From positions 1 to 11,566 of the forward strand of contig SKXU01000020.1 of the NCBI GenBank assembly GCA_007128245.1: 11,566 nt of DNA, read 5' to 3'. Below the pieces are notes generated by a model. It ran no database searches. It was not told the origin of the DNA and saw only the letters and a list, made by a program, of their open reading frames with translations. The position numbers and the translations under genes were made by a program. The stretch is from Candidatus Woesearchaeota archaeon. GTDB taxonomy: Archaea; Nanobdellota; Nanobdellia; Woesearchaeales; SKIA01. How positions within the stretch are numbered: the stretch's first letter is position 1; each line of letters opens with the position of its first letter. Below are positions 7,195-11,566 of the stretch, one piece after another.

Positions 7195-8049
7195 ATGCAA
7201 TGCTCAACGTGCAACGAAAAAGCAGTGATTACCCACCCTGCACGCTGCAAAACATGCTTTATACACGGATTTGAAGAGCGAGTATGGAACACAATAGAAC
7301 GTTTCTCACTCATTCGCCCAGAAGAACGAATCTGCGTTGCGGCATCAGGAGGAAAAGACAGTCTCGCACTCCTAGAAATACTTCACACACGATATGACGT
7401 GCACGCACTGTGCGTGGACGAAGGCATCGCCGGCTACCGAGACCAAACAATAGACGACCTCAAAACGTTTTGTGAACAAAGAAGCATCCCGCTCAAGCTC
7501 GTATCGTTTGCAGACCTTGGAGCGCAGCGACTGGACGCACAAAACCCTGATCACCCATGCAGCGTGTGTGGGGTCTTGCGAAGAAAAGCACTCATGGATT
7601 ATAGTCAAGGATATGACGTGATCGCAACAGGACACAACCTTGACGACGAAGCACAAAGCATATTGATGAATTTACTGCGCAACCAAACACACCTACTTGA
7701 GCGTCTTGGACCAAGAACTCCCGCACAAGAAGGCATTGCTGCACGCATCAAACCATTTTATACCACGCCAGAACGAGAAGTGCGCGCGTATTGTTTGCTT
7801 AAAGGAATTACCACAAATTTTTCTGAATGCCCAAATGTAGTCAAAAGCTTTCGCTGGAAAGTCGGGGAAGCATTAAATGATATGGAAGTGGGGCGACCAG
7901 GAGCAAAACTTGCTATTGTTGAAAACTTTCTTAAGAAATACTATCGACCACAACAAGCCATCGCATCCTCACAGACCTGCACAAGATGCGCAGGGCCGTC
8001 CTCGCATGAGTTGTGCCGCGCGTGCAGACTCATCGTAGTAAATAATTAA
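7195..8049 (+). CDS. TtuA/Ncs6-family tRNA 2-thiouridine synthetase
   Basis: A 284-residue ATP-pyrophosphatase of the TIGR00269 type that adenylates a tRNA uridine and replaces its oxygen by sulfur. An N-terminal zinc knuckle has Cys3, Cys6, Cys18 and Cys21. The PP-loop SGGKDS (51-56) binds ATP. PCSVCG (Cys122, Cys125) and SECP (Cys212) match the three cysteines that hold the catalytic [4Fe-4S] cluster in TtuA/NcsA. GHNLDDEAQ (146-154) is the second conserved motif. A C-terminal knuckle has Cys262, Cys265, Cys274 and Cys277. The length is normal. It follows the sulfur carrier with a strong Shine-Dalgarno, so the two form an operon. Whether the target is U34 or U54 cannot be told here. Codon use becomes more AT-rich over roughly the last 90 residues. 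Its cluster would depend on the Suf system. Confidence 0.95.
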   Translation: MQCSTCNEKAVITHPARCKTCFIHGFEERVWNTIERFSLIRPEERICVAASGGKDSLALLEILHTRYDVHALCVDEGIAGYRDQTIDDLKTFCEQRSIPLKLVSFADLGAQRLDAQNPDHPCSVCGVLRRKALMDYSQGYDVIATGHNLDDEAQSILMNLLRNQTHLLERLGPRTPAQEGIAARIKPFYTTPEREVRAYCLLKGITTNFSECPNVVKSFRWKVGEALNDMEVGRPGAKLAIVENFLKKYYRPQQAIASSQTCTRCAGPSSHELCRACRLIVVNN

Positions 8050-8052
8050 ATA
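8046..8052 (+). promoter_or_regulatory. TATA box of the amidase-like gene
   Basis: TTAAATA, centred 25 bases before the GTG start at 8074 and overlapping the TAA stop of the thiolase gene. It suggests an independent leaderless transcript, not read-through from the operon. Confidence 0.5.
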
Positions 8053-8073
8053 CTGCAAAGAAATTCTCTTATT

Positions 8074-8763
8074 GTGCAAAACATCATTTCTCCTTTGGGA
8101 CTTGTCGCACTACTCAACGGGACAGACCCGTGCACACAACCACCCTCAGTGGACCGCGTTCCGCGAGAAACAACAGTGCGACGCCACGGCCATTTGCTCA
8201 CGCGAGAAAGTCCTGTTCCCGCAGTCATTTTTGAGATGTTTCACTTAAACAACCCTGATGCAGTCGCGCATTACTCAACGCCCTGCGGCATGCGAGGACT
8301 GATGAGTGCACTCGCACAAGGAATCCTTGCGTACAACGATTTTTCAGTGGTGTACGTGGACGAAGGACACGGAAGGCGAGACCAAGGATTCACGAGAGGA
8401 GTGGGAGGGATTCCTGAATACCAGTTCACCCACACAGCAGCCGACTTGCTTGAAGAGATTCTGCGTGAGCAAGGAGTGGCTACGATACGACTGCGCCATG
8501 ACGAGATGTATCCTGCAGTTGCGCATGTCCCTGTGAACAGAAGACGCGCTCAGCTGCGCGCACTTCTGGGCCATGTTGAGCCCGGAGGAATCCTTGTGTC
8601 GCTGCACGCAAATAACGAGCCAAGCCTTGGCACACGAAACCTGGCTCCGTGGAGTTTTTACGCACAAGATCACTCACAAGCGCTAGCAAGGATGATTAAC
8701 GAACCCACAACGAAGTACTTTTGCGGCGTGTTTCCTACTGCGTGCCGCGACTTGGAGCAGTAA
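8074..8763 (+). CDS. Amidase_3-like (N-acetylmuramoyl-L-alanine amidase fold) zinc hydrolase, short form
   Basis: A 229-residue protein with a GTG start placed by the TATA spacing. Residues 1-88 match nothing I recognise and contain no signal peptide. From residue 92 it follows the Amidase_3 pattern: VVYVDEGHGRRDQG with His99, PEYQFTHTAADLLEEIL with Glu115, an arginine-containing NRRRAQL segment, and VSLHAN with His178, which are the three expected zinc ligands. In the family the fold continues for about 100 residues after HxN and includes a catalytic glutamate in a PavLvExGF motif. Here only 51 residues follow and that motif is not seen. The gene overlaps the end of the convergent MFS gene by 29 bases. 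Archaea lack muramic acid, so the substrate is unclear: pseudo-peptide walls, bacterial walls or another amide are possible. The fold call is good; activity is doubtful. Confidence 0.8.
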   Translation: MQNIISPLGLVALLNGTDPCTQPPSVDRVPRETTVRRHGHLLTRESPVPAVIFEMFHLNNPDAVAHYSTPCGMRGLMSALAQGILAYNDFSVVYVDEGHGRRDQGFTRGVGGIPEYQFTHTAADLLEEILREQGVATIRLRHDEMYPAVAHVPVNRRRAQLRALLGHVEPGGILVSLHANNEPSLGTRNLAPWSFYAQDHSQALARMINEPTTKYFCGVFPTACRDLEQ

Positions 8764-9874
8764 AGAGCGCAAGAGAAATCACGAGGGCTGCTGCGGCAAA
8801 AAAGAATCCCCACGTCCACGGAAAGAGGATGCAGAGCCCGAGCGCGATGACACGACCAGAATTGAGATAGATCTCTTGGACAACAACATATTCTTCTCCA
8901 GTGTCTCCCAGGTCGCGTCCATAATCAACAAAAAGCGTGTTATAGCCCGTTCTGTAGAGTACCCCTGCGAGGGCTCCGAACATGATCACAAGAGAAAACC
9001 CTGTTGCTGTATCAAGAAACGGACGTATAACAAGACTGATTGCGATAAGCACCGCTCCCACGCGAAGTGCGTGCACGGGATCTCTGAGTTTTTTCCCGTA
9101 GATAAACGATCCGAGGGCGAAAAGAATCATTCCTATGCTCTCAATATACCCTACTGCTGTTGTTGTTTGTAAGGTCATGTAGATAAGTATTGGAAACAAG
9201 TAGGCGATTGCGACAAATAAGAATCCGTCTGCAAGAGTGACGATCATAAAACCATGGTCTTTGATACGCCACAAGTCCTTGACGGCAAAGCTCGTTTTCG
9301 CCTTGATTTCTGGGGTGAAAAACAACGGGGCTGCTGCAAGGGCGCCCAGAAAGAGTCCGATAATGATTAAGATGGGAAACCCGAGAAGCGCAGCAATTAC
9401 GCCCCCGATTGCGGGGGATGCGACCGCGAGCATTGATTGAATTGCTTGCAAGGTTCCGACTTCTTGTCCTCTTGATTTTTTGTGTGAGTACTTGATAAAG
9501 AGCGTCTTCATGGGAATCCAGTAGAACGCGATTGACACTCCTCCCATGATTGCAGGAAGCAAGTAGTGCACATCCGAGAATGAGAGGGCGTAGAGGAGTG
9601 CGAAGGAGAGCACAAAGAACGGGATGTGCAACAGGGTCGCTTTTTTGAACCCGATTTGATGGTTCGCGTACGCTGCTACGGGAGAGACCAAGACCACGGT
9701 TGCTTTGTGCACCATAAAATAGACGAATACTTGCGCGAGCGTGTATTCGAGGGTGAGCAAGTAAATCGGGATGAAAATGCCGATAAGACTGTGACTGATA
9801 GCAGTGAGTGCTTGCGCAAGATATACTTGCGTGATGCGATGCTTAAAATGTGGTCCGTGAAGCGTGAACACCAT
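8735..9874 (-). CDS. Major facilitator superfamily transporter
   Basis: A 379-residue integral membrane protein with about 12 hydrophobic helices and a central charged loop at residues 188-207 (TPEIKAKTSFAVKDLWRIKDHG). The KKSRGQEVGTLQA stretch near 132-144 follows the helix 4-5 region pattern of MFS proteins, and the second half shows the mirrored loop YGKKLRDP near 259. No substrate specificity can be read. Its last ten codons overlap the convergent amidase-like gene. It starts divergently from the VapBC pair behind a near-consensus TATA box. It is not an obvious tandem duplicate of the other MFS gene in the window. Confidence 0.88.
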   Translation of the reverse strand: MVFTLHGPHFKHRITQVYLAQALTAISHSLIGIFIPIYLLTLEYTLAQVFVYFMVHKATVVLVSPVAAYANHQIGFKKATLLHIPFFVLSFALLYALSFSDVHYLLPAIMGGVSIAFYWIPMKTLFIKYSHKKSRGQEVGTLQAIQSMLAVASPAIGGVIAALLGFPILIIIGLFLGALAAAPLFFTPEIKAKTSFAVKDLWRIKDHGFMIVTLADGFLFVAIAYLFPILIYMTLQTTTAVGYIESIGMILFALGSFIYGKKLRDPVHALRVGAVLIAISLVIRPFLDTATGFSLVIMFGALAGVLYRTGYNTLFVDYGRDLGDTGEEYVVVQEIYLNSGRVIALGLCILFPWTWGFFFAAAALVISLALFTAPSRGTQ

Positions 9875-9897
9875 GTGTTGCTTGTGTTTATTTGCTA

Positions 9898-9905
9898 TTT
9901 ATAAA
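9898..9905 (-). promoter_or_regulatory. TATA box of the second MFS gene
   Basis: TTTATAAA (self-complementary), centred about 27 bases before the ATG at 9874. It is one of the best TATA matches in the window and implies a leaderless transcript. Confidence 0.65.
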
Positions 9906-9912
9906 CACATTG

Positions 9913-9924
9913 TTCTATATAGAA
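9913..9924. promoter_or_regulatory. 12-base perfect palindrome, candidate VapBC operator
   Basis: TTCTATATAGAA is a perfect palindrome ten bases upstream of the vapB TATA box and inside the divergent promoter region. VapB ribbon-helix-helix antitoxins commonly autoregulate by binding palindromes beside their promoter. The site could also affect the divergent MFS gene. Palindromes arise more easily in such AT-rich sequence, so function is inferred. Confidence 0.4.
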
Positions 9925-9934
9925 AATAAATAAA

Positions 9935-9942
9935 TATAAATA
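9935..9942 (+). promoter_or_regulatory. TATA box of the VapBC operon
   Basis: TATAAATA, centred about 27 bases before the ATG at 9966, within an AT-rich tract containing AAAT repeats. It supports the ATG at 9966 over an in-frame TTG at 9957. Confidence 0.65.
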
Positions 9943-9965
9943 CCACTTATACTACTTTGTGGTTT

Positions 9966-10202
9966 ATGTCAACTTCAATTAAAATCAGCCAGGAAAATTA
10001 TGAGAGACTGTGTAAAGTTTCCGGAAAATTACAGCAAAAACTCAAAAAACCTGTTTCGCTCAACGACGCTATTACGCACCTGTACAAAACAACAATGATT
10101 GAAGACCTGTTAGGAAGTTGGAATATGACAGATGAAGAAGTGGCTTCGTTCAAAAAAGAACTAGATGCCGGATGGAAGCAATGGGGCAAGAGATACTCAT
10201 AG
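9966..10202 (+). CDS. VapB-type antitoxin
   Basis: A 78-residue protein. Residues 2-40 look like a ribbon-helix-helix DNA-binding domain (TSIKISQENYERLCKVSGKL, then SLNDAITHLYKTT). The C-terminal part is acidic then aromatic/basic (DEEVASFKKELDAGWKQWGKRYS), as expected for the segment that wraps the toxin. It overlaps the PIN-domain gene by 22-31 bases, the usual translational coupling of toxin-antitoxin pairs. Codon use (AAT, GTT and TAT common) differs from the M50 and p30 genes, a sign of mobility. It should neutralise the toxin and autoregulate the operon. Function is inferred from context plus the N-terminal pattern. Confidence 0.82.
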   Translation: MSTSIKISQENYERLCKVSGKLQQKLKKPVSLNDAITHLYKTTMIEDLLGSWNMTDEEVASFKKELDAGWKQWGKRYS

Positions 10203-10564
10203 ACACAGATATCATCATAGACGCTCTTAGAGGGAATCAGGGGAGTCAAGAATACCTCCAGAGTAGGCAATTTGAAGGGATATACATTAGTAGCATTACC
10301 TCCTTTGAACTTCTTTTTGGAGCAATGAAGTCGCAACGAAAGTCAATGATAGAGAAAACCGAGACATTCATTGATCGAGTTCATATTGTAGACTTTGACG
10401 CCAATGTAGCGAGATGCGCAGCAGAAATACACACACAACTTGCTGGGCGAGAAATAGACTTTCGAGACGTATTTATTTCAGCAACAGCAATCGCGAACGA
10501 GTTTAGCCTAAAAACAAACAATACAAAACACTTTTCTCGCGTTCCTGGATTACATCTTGCGTAG
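10181..10564 (+). CDS. vapC: VapC-type PIN-domain ribonuclease toxin
   Basis: A 127-residue PIN-domain nuclease of normal VapC length. The acidic metal-binding residues are in place: Asp8 in LIDTDIIID, Glu43 in TSFELLFG, and Asp93/Asp96 in DFRDVFISATAIA, followed by the TNNTKHF motif (about 112-118) that corresponds to the conserved TxNxxxF end of the family. It would cleave RNA, in known cases tRNA or rRNA loops. The start at 10181 is preferred because a GGATG ribosome-binding match ends six bases before it. An ATG at 10172 would add three residues. It overlaps the antitoxin gene and ends 35 bases before the rnp3-like gene. The catalytic set looks intact. Confidence 0.9.
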   Translation: MGQEILIDTDIIIDALRGNQGSQEYLQSRQFEGIYISSITSFELLFGAMKSQRKSMIEKTETFIDRVHIVDFDANVARCAAEIHTQLAGREIDFRDVFISATAIANEFSLKTNNTKHFSRVPGLHLA

Positions 10565-10566
10565 CA

Positions 10567-10573
10567 ATACATA
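10567..10573 (+). promoter_or_regulatory. Weak TATA-like element for the p30 gene
   Basis: ATACATA, centred 30 bases before the ATG at 10600 in a 35-base gap. No Shine-Dalgarno is seen. The match is weak and the gene might instead be read through from VapBC. Confidence 0.3.
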
Positions 10574-10599
10574 AGAACACAGACACGATTCTCTCTCAC

Positions 10600-11145
10600 A
10601 TGGACATCCTCGCGCAAGGAACAGAAACACAAGAAACCCTCGTTATTGGTAAAAGCGTAGCACTCATAGCAACCAGAAAAGAACTCAAAAACACAGCAAG
10701 CCTAATCGCACTCGCACAAATAAGCGAGAGAGAACTCCTCGAAGGACCAGTAGACGGAATACTCTTTTACGACACAAAAGGAAAAGACCACCTGCACTAC
10801 AGAAGAGGAACTCTTGACGAAACAGCAGCAAAAATACTTGCGCAAGATAAGAAAGCACTCGTCATACCCGTACTTTCGCTACTCACAGACGCCAGAGCAC
10901 TCGGACGAGCACTCCAAGACGCACGGCTAGCAACAACGCACGGAGCAGACGTGGTGTTTGTCAGCCTCGGAGAAGAATACGTTCCTACGACACACGACCT
11001 AGAAGCGACGGTGCGAGCACTCGGATTTCACGAGGAAGTAGTCGCGAAAAACCAAAAAACACTCGCAGCCTGGGTTGCGCGCGCACGCCACAGAGCAAGC
11101 GACGACTACATCGCAGAAGGAATCTCACAGGCAAAAGGTATATAA
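10600..11145 (+). CDS. rnp3: Probable RNase P protein component 3 (Rpp30 family)
   Basis: A 181-residue soluble protein resembling archaeal RNase P p30, which with Pop5 and the RNase P RNA matures tRNA 5' ends. Family-like stretches are ELLEGPVDGILFY (strand), the HYRRGTLDETAAKILAQ segment (about 66-82) matching the conserved Y/RxG-LN-x-A-K pattern, VIPVLSLLTDARALGRALQDARLATTHGADVVFVSLGEE (88-125) matching the gRi-N-rLarky-v-vvfsSga core, and THDLEATVRALGF (131-143) matching the R-DL-ala-lLG end. It is slightly shorter than the usual 200-240 residues and has a diverged N-terminus. Codons strongly prefer C and A endings, like the M50 and MFS genes. The assignment rests on pattern memory, not a search. 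Confidence 0.68.
   Translation: MDILAQGTETQETLVIGKSVALIATRKELKNTASLIALAQISERELLEGPVDGILFYDTKGKDHLHYRRGTLDETAAKILAQDKKALVIPVLSLLTDARALGRALQDARLATTHGADVVFVSLGEEYVPTTHDLEATVRALGFHEEVVAKNQKTLAAWVARARHRASDDYIAEGISQAKGI
11139..11145 (+). promoter_or_regulatory. TATA box of the secreted-protein gene, overlapping the p30 stop
   Basis: TATATAA, centred 28 bases before the ATG at 11170, with its last three bases forming the TAA stop of the p30 gene. The AGGTGAT directly before the ATG resembles a Shine-Dalgarno but lies too close to the codon to be typical. Confidence 0.65.
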
Positions 11146-11169
11146 GGGCAGCATAGTGAGTTAGGTGAT

Positions 11170-11566
11170 ATGAGAGGAGCAGCGACTATACTACTTCTAA
11201 TAGGAATGATTCTCGTAGTCCTGCCAGCAGTAACTGCTGATCCAACCACCCAACAACGCCTCGCGGAGTTATGCGTGTTTACTATGGCTCTAACATCAGG
11301 TTCTGGACTCACTACTTATTATGCTGACAGACAATTGTATGCTTTTTCAGATAGGTGTGCAAGTCATACAGGAACAACTATTTTTGGTGACTGGCGAGTT
11401 TTGATCTCTGGGTTAGCTTGGAATCAAGATGCTGGCTGGCCTGTGTATATGGCAGCAGGACGTGTGTATTATCAAAGTTCGATACAACGTCGGGTTTCGT
11501 CCTATGAGTATGTCGATATTTTTCCCGTACAACTACAAGAGCCGCCATACGATAATCAAGAGTATA
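11170..11566 (+). CDS. Secreted or surface protein, N-terminal fragment (runs off the window)
   Basis: An open frame of 132 residues that continues past the window end. Residues 1-23 form a signal peptide: a short basic start (MRG), a hydrophobic core (TILLLIGMILVVL) and a likely cleavage after AVTA. The visible mature part is rich in tyrosine, tryptophan and serine (for example SGLTTYYADRQLYAF and YMAAGRVYYQSS), typical of exported beta-rich proteins, with two cysteines (Cys35 and Cys62) that could form a disulfide. No family was recognised. Codon use changes from C/A-ending codons in the signal region to T-ending codons (TAT, GCT, TTT, GAT) after about position 11270. The start is supported by the TATA box. 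The role is unknown, probably outside the membrane. Confidence 0.75.
   Translation, partial: MRGAATILLLIGMILVVLPAVTADPTTQQRLAELCVFTMALTSGSGLTTYYADRQLYAFSDRCASHTGTTIFGDWRVLISGLAWNQDAGWPVYMAAGRVYYQSSIQRRVSSYEYVDIFPVQLQEPPYDNQEY

Noticed and set aside
9924..9942. AAAT tandem repeats as a microsatellite
   Set aside because: Only about three imperfect units are present, and they are better explained as AT-rich promoter sequence around the vapB TATA box.

Overview
The window looks archaeal. Almost every gene or operon has a TATA-like element centred about 25-30 bases before its start codon, so most transcripts would be leaderless. The gene set also points to Archaea: a probable RNase P protein p30, a TtuA/Ncs6-type tRNA thiolase with two zinc knuckles paired with a ubiquitin-like sulfur carrier, a SufB interrupted by an intein, and an XRE regulator with a cysteine tail. 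Genes are short and packed, and intergenic gaps never exceed about 111 bases. A reduced, possibly DPANN-type genome would fit, but the sequence alone does not fix the lineage.

Left part (1-4180): sufB (minus strand) carries a complete 407-residue intein with a LAGLIDADG endonuclease at a GGNLG/SGVT junction. Divergent from it is a small XRE-type regulator whose C-terminal tail has three cysteines and two histidines, and a perfect inverted repeat abuts the sufB start codon. This suggests a local iron-sulfur or metal-sensing circuit. A 357-residue soluble protein of unknown family follows on the minus strand, convergent with the regulator.

Middle part (4282-9874): this is a series of alternating divergent and convergent genes. 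A polytopic M50 (site-2-protease type) metalloprotease with a PqqD-like N-terminal domain ends back to back with an MFS transporter, with no base between the stop codons. Divergent from that transporter is a two-gene operon, a ThiS/MoaD-like carrier followed by a TtuA-like thiolase, in which the Gly-Gly codons of the carrier double as the Shine-Dalgarno of the thiolase. Next comes a short Amidase_3-like zinc hydrolase without signal peptide, apparently lacking the C-terminal part of the fold, which overlaps a second convergent MFS transporter by 29 bases.

Right part (9875-11566): a VapBC-type toxin-antitoxin pair with different base use has a 12-base perfect palindrome just upstream of its TATA box. 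A probable rnp3 (RNase P p30) follows. The window closes with the first 132 residues of a secreted or surface protein whose codon use changes after the signal peptide.

Themes: sulfur mobilisation (Suf scaffold, sulfur carrier, Fe-S tRNA thiolase), two zinc hydrolases each convergent with an MFS transporter, and two mobile or accessory elements (intein, VapBC). No rRNA, tRNA, CRISPR array or insertion sequence was seen, and no stretch over 300 bases lacks a gene.
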